This document shows, one piece after another, positions 1 to 6,197 of a stretch of 12,304 bases of DNA. Positions within the stretch are counted from its first letter, which is position 1. Each line of letters opens with the position of its first letter. The notes under the pieces are model-generated. The model ran no database searches. It saw only the letters and a program-made list of their open reading frames with translations, and was not told the DNA's origin. The DNA comes from Pseudomonadota bacterium (GTDB lineage Bacteria; Pseudomonadota; Alphaproteobacteria; Rhodobacterales; Rhodobacteraceae), in assembly GCA_021813645.1 (NCBI GenBank), contig JAKAJW010000261.1, positions 1 through 12,304 on the forward strand, given 5' to 3'. Made by a program: the position numbers and the translations under genes.

Positions 1-475
1 CGACCTTCTGCTGGCCGCCGGCGCCACCGGCGCCGCGGTGAACATCAAGAAGGGCCAGTTCCTCGCCCCCTGGGACATGGACAATGTCGCCGCCAAGGTC
101 GCCTCCACCGGCAACGAGCGGATCCTGCTGACCGAACGCGGCACCTCCTTCGGCTACAACACGCTGGTGGCCGACATGCGCGCCCTGCCGCGGATGGCCC
201 AGACCGGCTACCCGGTCATCATGGACGCCACCCATTCGGTGCAGCAGCCCGGCGGCCAGGGCGGCGCCTCGGGCGGCGACCGCCGCTTCGCCCCGGTGAT
301 GGCGCGCGCCGCCGTCAGCCTCGGCATCGCCGGCGTCTTCATCGAGACCCACGAGGCCCCCGACACCGCCCCCTCCGACGGCCCGAACATGATCGCGCTC
401 GCCGACATGCCGCGCCTGCTTGAGATGCTGATGGCGCTTGACCGCCTGGCCAAGACCGACCCCGTGAGGCTCTGA
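1..475 (+). CDS. kdsA: 3-deoxy-8-phosphooctulonate synthase (KDO-8-P synthase), C-terminal part
   Basis: KdsA condenses phosphoenolpyruvate with arabinose-5-phosphate to KDO-8-phosphate in the cytoplasm, a committed step towards the KDO of LPS inner core and some capsules. The gene is cut by the window start; reading begins at base 2 and 157 residues are visible, a little over half of a usual ~280-residue protein. Visible family motifs are VNIKKGQFLAP, LLTERGTSFGYN, DATHSVQ (His codon at 233-235), GGASGG, FIETHE and PSDGPN. The His, the Glu of FIETH and the Asp of SDGPN correspond to conserved active-site/metal positions. The DATHSVQxPGG and FIETH wording resembles the Aquifex-type, metal-dependent class more than E. 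coli KdsA, but the deciding Cys/Asn residue lies upstream of the window, so metal dependence is only inferred. The TGA stop overlaps the next gene's ATG by one base. Confidence 0.95.
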   Translation, partial: DLLLAAGATGAAVNIKKGQFLAPWDMDNVAAKVASTGNERILLTERGTSFGYNTLVADMRALPRMAQTGYPVIMDATHSVQQPGGQGGASGGDRRFAPVMARAAVSLGIAGVFIETHEAPDTAPSDGPNMIALADMPRLLEMLMALDRLAKTDPVRL

Positions 476-1968
476 TGACCGCACCGCATTCCGAAGTCAC
501 CCAGAACAGCTGGGAATTCCTCAACGAGCCGATGATCGCCCCCACCGGCTTTCGCGAATATGACGCGCGCTGGAAATACCCCAACCAGATCAACCTGCCC
601 GGCGTGCAGGCACTCGGCCTCGGCCTCGGCACCCAGTTGCAGAGCCGCGGCCTGACCGAGATCGTCACCGGCAACGACTACCGCGACTATTCGCTGGCGG
701 TGAAGCAGGCGCTGATCCTCGGGCTGATGCAGGCCGGCATCCGGGTGACCGACATCGGCACCGCGCTCTCGCCGATGGCCTATTTCGCCCGCGAGCATCT
801 CGGCATCGGCCCGGTCGCCATGGTCACCGCCTCGCACAACCCGAACGGCTGGACCGGGGTGAAGATGGGCTTCGCACCGCCGCTCACCCATGGCCCGGAA
901 GACATGGCCGAGCTGCGCGACATCGTGCTCGGCGGCCACGGCAAACCCGCCCCGGGCGGCGCGCTGGTCCGCGCCGAGGGCGTGCGCCAGGCCTATATCG
1001 ACGATCTCTGCGGCAGCTTCAAAATCTCCCGCCCGCTGAAGATCGTCTGCGCCACCGGCAACGGCACCGCCGGCGCCTTCGCCCCCGAGATCCTCGCCCG
1101 GCTCGGCGTCGAGGTGGTCGACCTGCATACCGAGCTCGACTACCGCTTCCCGGCCTACAACCCGAACCCCGAGGCGCTCGAGATGCTGCACGACATGGCC
1201 CATGCCGTGCAGGCCGCCGGCGCCGATCTCGCGCTCGGCTTCGACGGCGACGGCGACCGCTGCGGCGTGGTCGACGACGAGGGCGAGGAGATCTTCGCCG
1301 ACAAGGTGGGCGTCATCCTCGCCCGCGACTTCGCCCGGCTCCATCCCGGCGCCACCTTCGTCGCCGACGTGAAATCCACCGGCCTGTTCGCCTCCGACCC
1401 GGTGCTGCAGTCGCTCGGCGCCAAGGCCGACTACTACAAGACCGGCCATAGCTACATGAAGCGCCGGGTGCACGAACTGGGCGCGCTGGCCGGCTTCGAG
1501 AAATCCGGCCATTACTTCATCGCCCCGCCGATCGGCCGCGGCTACGACTGCGGCATGCGCGTCGCGGTGGAGATCGTGAAGCTGCTCGACCGCCATCCGG
1601 GCCAAAGCTTCTCCGACCTGAAGAAGGCGCTGCCGAAGACCTTCTCGATGCCCACCCTGTCGCCCTATTGCCCCGACACCGAGAAATACGAGGTGCTCGA
1701 CCGCATCATGGGCCGGCTCGAGGTGATGAAAGAGGGCGGCGCCACGCTGGGCGGCCGGGCGATCACCGGCATCGTCACGGTGAACGGCGCCCGGGTGATG
1801 CTGGAGAACGGCGCCTGGGCGCTGGTGCGCGCCTCCTCGAACACGCCGAACCTGGTGGTGGTCTGCGAAAGCCCCGAAAGCGAGGCCGAGCTGCGCGCCA
1901 TCTTCGCCGACCTCGACGCCGTGATCCGGCAGGAGCCGGCGGTGGGCGACTACGACCAGAGCTTCTAG
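475..1968 (+). CDS. phosphomannomutase/phosphoglucomutase
   Basis: Alpha-D-phosphohexomutase family enzyme of 497 residues, interconverting hexose 6-phosphate and hexose 1-phosphate (mannose and/or glucose) to feed nucleotide sugars for LPS, capsule or exopolysaccharide. All four family loops are present: TASHNP at residues 118-123 (Ser120 the phosphorylated serine), the Mg-binding DGDGDR at 257-262, the sugar-selecting FEKSGH at 341-346, and the phosphate-binding RASSNTPNL around 452-460. FREYD near residue 26 is the usual N-terminal substrate element. The ATG shares its A with the kdsA TGA (TGATG), and a weak GAGG lies just upstream, so translation is probably coupled to kdsA. The pairing with kdsA argues for surface-polysaccharide precursor supply. 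The EKSGH loop does not by itself separate mannose from glucose preference; manB/algC-type naming is therefore withheld. Confidence 0.93.
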   Translation: MTAPHSEVTQNSWEFLNEPMIAPTGFREYDARWKYPNQINLPGVQALGLGLGTQLQSRGLTEIVTGNDYRDYSLAVKQALILGLMQAGIRVTDIGTALSPMAYFAREHLGIGPVAMVTASHNPNGWTGVKMGFAPPLTHGPEDMAELRDIVLGGHGKPAPGGALVRAEGVRQAYIDDLCGSFKISRPLKIVCATGNGTAGAFAPEILARLGVEVVDLHTELDYRFPAYNPNPEALEMLHDMAHAVQAAGADLALGFDGDGDRCGVVDDEGEEIFADKVGVILARDFARLHPGATFVADVKSTGLFASDPVLQSLGAKADYYKTGHSYMKRRVHELGALAGFEKSGHYFIAPPIGRGYDCGMRVAVEIVKLLDRHPGQSFSDLKKALPKTFSMPTLSPYCPDTEKYEVLDRIMGRLEVMKEGGATLGGRAITGIVTVNGARVMLENGAWALVRASSNTPNLVVVCESPESEAELRAIFADLDAVIRQEPAVGDYDQSF

Positions 1969-1978
1969 CCCGGCCGCA

Positions 1979-2008
1979 GCCGCAACCGATCGCCGCAACC
2001 GATCGCCG
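1979..2008. repeat. 13-bp perfect tandem duplication at a convergent gene junction
   Basis: The unit CGCAACCGATCGC occurs twice back to back (1981-1993 and 1994-2006), and the 13-base period holds over 1979-2008. It fills most of the 46-bp gap between the phosphohexomutase stop and the end of the convergent glcG. CCCGGC (1969-1974) and GCCGGG (2005-2010) bracket the repeat and could close a long-loop hairpin acting as a weak bidirectional terminator, but there is no U-run on either strand. Confidence 0.8.
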
Positions 2009-2014
2009 GGGCCG

Positions 2015-2437
2015 TCAGGCCTCGGCGGTGAAGCCCGCCGCCTCGACCCCGGCCACCGCCGCCAGCGCGTCGTTTTCCGAGGTGTCGCCCGACACGCCCA
2101 CCGCGCCGATCACCCGGCCGCGGCCGTCGCGGATCAGCACGCCGCCCTCGACCGGCACATAGCGGCCCTCGAACAGCCCGTTCATCGCCTGGCTGAAGGC
2201 CGGCCCGGTCTGCGCCCGGCCGTGCAGCGCCTTGCCGCCGAAGCCCAGCATCAGGCAGCCATAGGCCTTGGCCCGGGCGATCTCGAACCGCCCCGGGCTG
2301 GCGCCGTCGGCGCGCTCGAAGGCCAGCACATGGCCGCCGGCATCGAGCACCGCCACCGCCAGCGGCTTCAGCCCCAGCTCCGCCCCCTGGGCGAAGGCCT
2401 TGCGCACAATCACCCGCGCTTTCGACAAGCTAACCAT
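2015..2437 (-). CDS. glcG: GlcG/HbpS family protein
   Basis: A 140-residue single-domain GlcG/HbpS-family protein (profilin-like fold; the family includes Streptomyces heme-binding HbpS and E. coli GlcG, whose biochemical role is unclear). Diagnostic segments are LAVAVLDAGGHVLAFERADGA at about 26-46 and PVEGGVLI...GRVIGAVGVSGDTSENDALAAVAG at about 95-130. There is no signal peptide or membrane segment, so it should be cytoplasmic. It lies 10 bp downstream of glcB on the same strand, and its Shine-Dalgarno AAGGAGG (2443-2449) overlaps the glcB TAA stop, so the two are cotranscribed. In E. coli glcG is also next to glcB but upstream of it, in the glycolate operon; no glcDEF is visible here. The symbol rests on family membership plus context; heme binding is not shown. 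Confidence 0.85.
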   Translation of the reverse strand: MVSLSKARVIVRKAFAQGAELGLKPLAVAVLDAGGHVLAFERADGASPGRFEIARAKAYGCLMLGFGGKALHGRAQTGPAFSQAMNGLFEGRYVPVEGGVLIRDGRGRVIGAVGVSGDTSENDALAAVAGVEAAGFTAEA

Positions 2438-2447
2438 TTCCGCCTCC

Positions 2448-4607
2448 TTAACCGCGGCTCGCCAGCGGGGTCCGCTGCGCCTTCAACTCGCGGCGCCGCG
2501 CATGCAGCACCGGTTCGGTATAGCCCGAGGGCTGGATCCGCCCCTTGAACACCAGATCGCAGGCCGCCTGGAAGGCCGGCCCGTCGAAGTCCGGCGCCAT
2601 CGGCACATAGAGCGGGTCGCCGGCGTTCTGCCGGTCCACCACCGCCGCCATCTTCCGCATCGCCGCCATCACCTCGGCCTCGCTGACCACGCCGTGATGC
2701 AGCCAGTTGGCCAGGCATTGCGACGAGATCCGGCAGGTCGCCCGATCTTCCATCAGCCCGACATCGTGAATGTCCGGCACCTTCGAGCAGCCGACGCCCT
2801 GATCGACCCAGCGCACCACATAGCCGAGGATGCCCTGGGCATTGTTCTCCACCTCGGCGCGGATCTCCTCCGCCCCCCAGTTCGCCCCCGCCGCCAGCGG
2901 CACCGTCAGCAGATCCGACAGCTTGCCGCGCGGCCCGCCGGCGGCGATCTCGCGCTGCCGGGCGAAGACGTCGACCTGGTGGTAATGGGTGGCATGCAGC
3001 ACCGCCGCCGTCGGCGAGGGCACCCAGGCGCAATTCGCCCCGGCCATCGGATGGCCGATCTTCTGCTTCAGCATCTCCGCCATCAGATCGGGCGCGGCCC
3101 ACATCCCCTTGCCGATCTGCGCCTGGCCCGCCAGCCCGCAGGCCAGCCCGATGTCGACGTTGCGATCCTCATAGGCCTTGATCCAGGCCGAGGCCTTCAT
3201 GTCGCCCTTGCGGATCATCGGCCCGGCTTCCATCGAGGTATGGATCTCGTCGCCGGTGCGGTCGAGGAAGCCGGTGTTGATGAAGGCCACCCGGTGCTTG
3301 GCCGCGCGGATGCATTCCTTCAGGTTGGCCGAGGTGCGCCGCTCCTCGTCCATGATGCCAAGCTTCACCGTATTGGCCTTCAGCCCCAGGCAGGCCTCGA
3401 CCCGGCTGAAGATCTCGTCGGCGAAGGCGACCTCGGTCGGGCCGTGCATCTTCGGCTTCACCACATAGATCGAACCGGCCACCGAATTGCGCAGCCCCTC
3501 GGTCTTGTTGAGGTCGTGCAGCGCGCAGAGCACGGTGCAGAAGGCATCCATGATGCCCTCGAAGACCTCATCGCCGTCACGGTCGAGCACCGCCGGATTT
3601 GTCATCAGATGGCCGACGTTGCGCACCAGCATCAGCGCCCGGCCCTTCAGCGCCAGGCTGCCGCCTGCCGGGGCGGTGAAGCGCAGATCCGGCTCCAGCT
3701 CGCGCAACACCATCCGGCCGGCCTTGCTGAAGCTCTCGCTCAGGTCGCCCTTCATCAGGCCGAGCCAGTTGCGATAGGCCAGCGCCTTGTCCTCGCCGTC
3801 CACCGCCGCCACCGAATCCTCGCAATCCATGATCGAGGAGATCGCCGCTTCCAGCCGGATATCGGCGATATGCGCCCGGTCGGTCTTGCCGATCGGATGG
3901 CCGGCATCGATCTCGATCACCAGATGCAGGTGGTTCTGCTTCAGCACCAGCGCGCTCGGCGCCTCCGGCGCGCCGGCATAGCCCACGAACATCGCCGGAT
4001 CCTGCAGCGCCGGCACCAGCGCCCCGTCGCGCACCGCAAAGCCGCTCGCCGCCGCCCATGAGCCCTCGGCCAGCGGCACCGCCGCATCGAGGAAGCTGCG
4101 CCCCCAGGCGATCACCCGCGCGCCGCGCGCCGCGTCGAACCCGCCCGGCTGCGGCAGATCGCCGAGCGCATCGGTGCCGTAAAGCGCATCGTAGAGCGAC
4201 CCCCAGCGCGCATTGGCCGCGTTCAGCGCATAGCGCGCGTTCATCACCGGCACCACCAGCTGCGGGCCCGGAATGGTCGCGATCTCCGGGTCGATTCCCC
4301 AGGTGTCGACGGTGAAATCCGGCCCCTCCGGCACCAGATAGCCGATCTCGCGCAGGAAGGCCTCGTAGTCGGCCTGATCCCAGGCCTGGCCCTTGCGCGC
4401 CCGATGCCAGGCGTCGATCTCCGCCTGCAGCCGGTCGCGTTCAGCCAGAAGCGCCCGGTTCTTTGGCCCAAGCTCATGCACCGCCGCCGCGAAGCCGGCC
4501 CAGAACCGTTCCGCCGGCACGCCCGATCCGGGCAGCGCCTCGGCCTCCAGAAACGCCGCCAGCCGCGCATCGACCTGAAGCCCGTCCCGTTCGACCCGTT
4601 CCGTCAT
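2448..4607 (-). CDS. glcB: malate synthase G
   Basis: Condenses glyoxylate and acetyl-CoA to malate, used in the glyoxylate bypass and in glycolate/glyoxylate use. The 719 residues match the ~725-residue monomeric G isoform rather than the ~530-residue A isoform. Landmarks: MDCEDSVAAVDGEDK (about 260-274), RNVGHLMT (Arg329, equivalent to the E. coli catalytic arginine), VKPKMHGP (383-390), GIMDEERRTS (Glu421, Mg ligand), NTGFLDRTGDE (Asp449, Mg ligand), GKGMWAAPD (499-507) and GCSKVPDIHDVGLMEDRAT with catalytic base Asp621. Cys607 and Cys683 match the E. coli cysteines known to be oxidation-prone. The ATG is preceded by GAGGG (4614-4618). The gene heads a two-gene unit with glcG. Control is likely through the palindromic region at 4684-4739. 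All key residues are intact. Confidence 0.98.
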   Translation of the reverse strand: MTERVERDGLQVDARLAAFLEAEALPGSGVPAERFWAGFAAAVHELGPKNRALLAERDRLQAEIDAWHRARKGQAWDQADYEAFLREIGYLVPEGPDFTVDTWGIDPEIATIPGPQLVVPVMNARYALNAANARWGSLYDALYGTDALGDLPQPGGFDAARGARVIAWGRSFLDAAVPLAEGSWAAASGFAVRDGALVPALQDPAMFVGYAGAPEAPSALVLKQNHLHLVIEIDAGHPIGKTDRAHIADIRLEAAISSIMDCEDSVAAVDGEDKALAYRNWLGLMKGDLSESFSKAGRMVLRELEPDLRFTAPAGGSLALKGRALMLVRNVGHLMTNPAVLDRDGDEVFEGIMDAFCTVLCALHDLNKTEGLRNSVAGSIYVVKPKMHGPTEVAFADEIFSRVEACLGLKANTVKLGIMDEERRTSANLKECIRAAKHRVAFINTGFLDRTGDEIHTSMEAGPMIRKGDMKASAWIKAYEDRNVDIGLACGLAGQAQIGKGMWAAPDLMAEMLKQKIGHPMAGANCAWVPSPTAAVLHATHYHQVDVFARQREIAAGGPRGKLSDLLTVPLAAGANWGAEEIRAEVENNAQGILGYVVRWVDQGVGCSKVPDIHDVGLMEDRATCRISSQCLANWLHHGVVSEAEVMAAMRKMAAVVDRQNAGDPLYVPMAPDFDGPAFQAACDLVFKGRIQPSGYTEPVLHARRRELKAQRTPLASRG

Positions 4608-4917
4608 CTCTCTCCCTCGTCTTCTCGCCCGTCCAGCGGCCGCACCGCGGTTCCGGCGGCCGCATACCGCTGCACACCATCGTGGAAAAGTTTCCGATAC
4701 GCAACAAGCCGGTCAAAAGAGTTGACCAATTTCCGGAAAAACGGCGCCCCGCCGCCGCCAAAACCCGCGCCTCGGCCGATTTTCGCCGCCGTCGGCCCCC
4801 AATGCGGGCCCCGGCGCCCCCGGCCCGGTCGCCCTGCCGCGCCGCCCACGGCAAAATACTTAGCTAATCCGCTAAGTTTTACTTGCCCGACTCACCGCCC
4901 CTCGGATACTTAGCAAC
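4608..4917. other. 310-bp divergent intergenic region, glcB / arsR-type gene
   Basis: No gene is supported here. The glcB-proximal part (4608-4683) would be its 5' leader, the 4684-4739 stretch holds the palindromes and candidate glcB promoter, 4740-4850 is GC-rich with no structure I can name, and 4858-4917 holds the operators and candidate promoter of the ArsR-type gene. AT content rises visibly in the two control segments against the surrounding GC-rich sequence. Confidence 0.7.
4684..4739 (-). promoter_or_regulatory. candidate glcB promoter with three overlapping palindromes
   Basis: Reading on the minus strand towards glcB, TTGACC (4716-4711) and GAAACT (4694-4689) sit 16 bases apart, a plausible -35/-10 pair; transcription would start near 4682. 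Three inverted repeats cover it: GGTCAA-N5-TTGACC (4711-4727) spans the -35, GGAAAAGTTTCC (4684-4695) spans the -10, and TTTCCGGAAA (4730-4739) lies just upstream and repeats the TTTCC/GGAAA half-sites. This looks like operator DNA for one or two dimeric regulators. The -10 matches only three of six consensus bases. The regulator is not identifiable; GntR-type (GlcC/PdhR) and RamB/ScfR-type acetate regulators are possible by context only. Confidence 0.4.
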
Positions 4918-4927
4918 ATGACTAAGC
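4858..4927 (+). promoter_or_regulatory. paired CTTAG-N8-CTAAG operators and probable leaderless promoter of the arsR-type gene
   Basis: Two inverted repeats share the core and spacing CTTAG-N8-CTAAG: the first at 4859-4876, extended to a perfect ACTTAGC/GCTAAGT (4858-4864 and 4871-4877), the second at 4909-4926. The second straddles the ATG (4918-4920). Between them TTGCCC (4883-4888) and GATACT (4905-4910) form a -35/-10 pair with a 16-base spacer, placing the transcription start at or next to the A of the ATG. No Shine-Dalgarno precedes that ATG, which fits a leaderless mRNA. A repressor on the second site would cover the -10 and the start. ArsR-type repressors usually bind such short inverted repeats over their own promoters, so autoregulation is the likely reading. 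Confidence 0.65.
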
Positions 4928-5271
4928 ATGATCCCGATCTGAACCGGCTGTTCCACGCGCTCGGCGACGACACCCGCCGCGCCATGCTGGAGCGTCTGAT
5001 CCAAGGCCCCGCCCCGGTCTCCGAACTGGCCGCGCCGACCGGCCTCGCCCTGCCCACGGTGCTGCGCCACCTCGGCGTGCTGGAAGACGCCGGCCTGATC
5101 GTCACCGCCAAGACCGGCCGGACCCGGATCTGCCACGCCACGCCGGACCGGCTCGCCCCCGCCACCGACTGGCTCGCCCGCCAGCGCGCCGTCTGGGCGG
5201 GCCGCCTCGACCGGCTCGACGCCCTGCTCGCCAGCCTGCCCAAGGAGCCCCCCGATGATCCTCGATCCTGA
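4918..5271 (+). CDS. ArsR/SdpR-type winged-helix transcriptional regulator
   Basis: A 117-residue ArsR-superfamily DNA-binding protein. The segment LFHALGDDTRRAMLERL (11-27) is the typical first helices, and PVSELAAPTGLALPTVLRHLGVLEDAGLI (about 33-61) is the winged helix-turn-helix with recognition helix, followed by the wing at VTAKTGRTRIC. The metal-binding ELCVC motif of ArsR/CadC sensors is absent and only one cysteine is present, so metal sensing is unlikely; it resembles the SdpR-like group that pairs with SRPBCC partners. Its reading frame overlaps the next gene by 17 bases. The start ATG has no ribosome-binding site and lies inside an inverted repeat, consistent with a leaderless autoregulated message. 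Its effector is unknown. Confidence 0.92.
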   Translation: MTKHDPDLNRLFHALGDDTRRAMLERLIQGPAPVSELAAPTGLALPTVLRHLGVLEDAGLIVTAKTGRTRICHATPDRLAPATDWLARQRAVWAGRLDRLDALLASLPKEPPDDPRS

Positions 5272-5716
5272 CCGCGACCTGGAACTGACCCGCCTCGTTT
5301 CCGCCAGCCCGGCCCAGATCTGGCGCTGCTGGACCGACCCGGCGCTGCTCCGCCGCTGGTGGGCGCCGCAACCGGTCGAAACCGTCGAGGCGGTGATCGA
5401 GTTGCGCCCCGGCGGCCGCTTCTTCACCCGGATGCTGCACGACGGCCGAAGCTTCCCGGTCGAGGGCACCTTCCTCGAGATCGTGCCGCAGGAACGGCTG
5501 GTGCTGACCGACGCGCTGACCGCGGGCTGGCGCCCGGCGCCCGAGCCCTTCTTCACCGCCATCCTCACCCTCGCCCCCGAGGCCGGCCAGACCCGCTACA
5601 CCGCCCGCGTTTTGCACCGCGACGCCGCGCAGCAGCGCAGACATGCCGAGATGGGCTTCCACAGCGGCTGGGGCACCGCGCTGACCCAGCTCGAGGCGCT
5701 CGCCGCGACGCTCTGA
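5255..5716 (+). CDS. AHSA1/SRPBCC-domain protein
   Basis: A 153-residue single-domain SRPBCC protein of the AHSA1 (activator of Hsp90 ATPase-like) family; the fold makes a hydrophobic ligand pocket. Family signs are the N-terminal LTRLVSASPAQIWRCWTDPALLRRWWAP (about 11-38), the central PGGRFFTRM (53-60) and the C-terminal MGFHSGWGTALTQLEAL (133-149). It overlaps the 3' end of the ArsR-type gene and has a good AAGGAG (5242-5247) seven bases before its ATG. ArsR plus AHSA1 is a common bacterial gene pair in which the SRPBCC protein is thought to bind or act on a small molecule whose level the regulator reads out; the ligand is not inferable here. No membrane segment or signal peptide is present. 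Confidence 0.92.
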   Translation: MILDPDRDLELTRLVSASPAQIWRCWTDPALLRRWWAPQPVETVEAVIELRPGGRFFTRMLHDGRSFPVEGTFLEIVPQERLVLTDALTAGWRPAPEPFFTAILTLAPEAGQTRYTARVLHRDAAQQRRHAEMGFHSGWGTALTQLEALAATL

Positions 5717-5717
5717 C

Positions 5718-5751
5718 CCGCGCCGCCCAAATCCGCGCCGCCCAAATCCGC
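5718..5751. repeat. 15-bp perfect tandem duplication at a convergent gene junction
   Basis: A 15-base period holds without mismatch over 34 bases (core GCGCCGCCCAAATCC, about 2.3 copies). It begins two bases after the AHSA1 gene's TGA and ends just before the stop of the convergent small membrane protein gene. It contains no obvious hairpin or U-run and is best read as a local slippage duplication. Confidence 0.8.
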
Positions 5752-5756
5752 ACTGC

Positions 5757-6086
5757 TCAGACCGGCGCCGACACCGGCCGGCCGAGCGCCCGGGCCAACT
5801 GCGCCGGCGTCTCGCCATAGCCCTGCTGGCCATAGCCGCGGTCGGCCGGCACCTGCGGCAGCGTCGGCTGCGGCGCCACCAGGGCCGGCGGGCCCTGCCG
5901 GATCGGCCGGCCGGTCTCGTCGTTCATCAAGGGCCCGGTGTCGCGCACCGGCTGGGCATGGGCGACCAGCCCGTCGACCGAGGCAAGGAACAGCACCAGC
6001 ACCGCCGCCACCGCACCGGCAAGGCCCAGCAGCGGGCCGCCATGGCGCCGCGCCGCCCTGGCAAGATCGGTATCCGAGGCAGACAT
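5757..6086 (-). CDS. small single-span membrane protein of unknown function
   Basis: A 109-residue protein I do not recognise. Residues 1-17 are polar with RAARRH just before a hydrophobic stretch at about 18-43 (GLAGAVAAVLVLFLASVDGLVA), which should form one membrane helix with the N-terminus in the cytoplasm. The rest, rich in proline, glycine and glutamine (QGPPALVAPQPTLPQVP at about 64-80, then GYGQQGYGETPAQLARALG), would face the periplasm. GGAAAGGAAG (6091-6100) provides a Shine-Dalgarno before the ATG. The gene lies downstream of the BrnA-like gene on the same strand with a 111-bp gap, and convergent to the AHSA1 gene. Intact start, ribosome-binding site and one clear membrane segment support a real gene; the function is unknown. 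Confidence 0.75.
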   Translation of the reverse strand: MSASDTDLARAARRHGGPLLGLAGAVAAVLVLFLASVDGLVAHAQPVRDTGPLMNDETGRPIRQGPPALVAPQPTLPQVPADRGYGQQGYGETPAQLARALGRPVSAPV

Positions 6087-6158
6087 CGCGCTTCCTTTCC
6101 GGCCCGTCGCATCGGGCCCTTTCCCCTAGCTGGGCCGCGGCGCCAGCGGCGGAACCCC

Positions 6159-6188
6159 GGCTCGCGGCCTGTTGACCGCGCGGGAGCC
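6159..6188 (-). terminator. weak candidate terminator hairpin downstream of the BrnA-like gene
   Basis: GGCTC (6159-6163) pairs with GAGCC (6184-6188), and GCGG (6164-6167) with CCGC (6176-6179), giving a bulged GC-rich stem about ten bases past the BrnA-like stop. No U-run follows on the minus strand, so function as a terminator is doubtful. Confidence 0.2.
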
Positions 6189-6197
6189 CGCCTTGCC

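Noticed and set aside
208..1998. 596-residue open frame on the minus strand opposite kdsA and the phosphohexomutase
   Set aside because: It is antisense to two genes with intact family motifs, has low-complexity Ala/Gly/His/Arg/Val-rich translation and no recognisable domain; it is a by-product of high GC.
2268..4061. 597-residue open frame on the plus strand opposite glcB and glcG
   Set aside because: Antisense to malate synthase G, His/Arg/Ala-rich with no domain; a GC-driven shadow.
4711..4727. Calling GGTCAA-N5-TTGACC a GlcC/PdhR/FadR operator
   Set aside because: Those GntR-family sites have a TGGT-N(1-3)-ACCA core; this one has a longer spacer and a different half-site, and no GntR gene is in the window.
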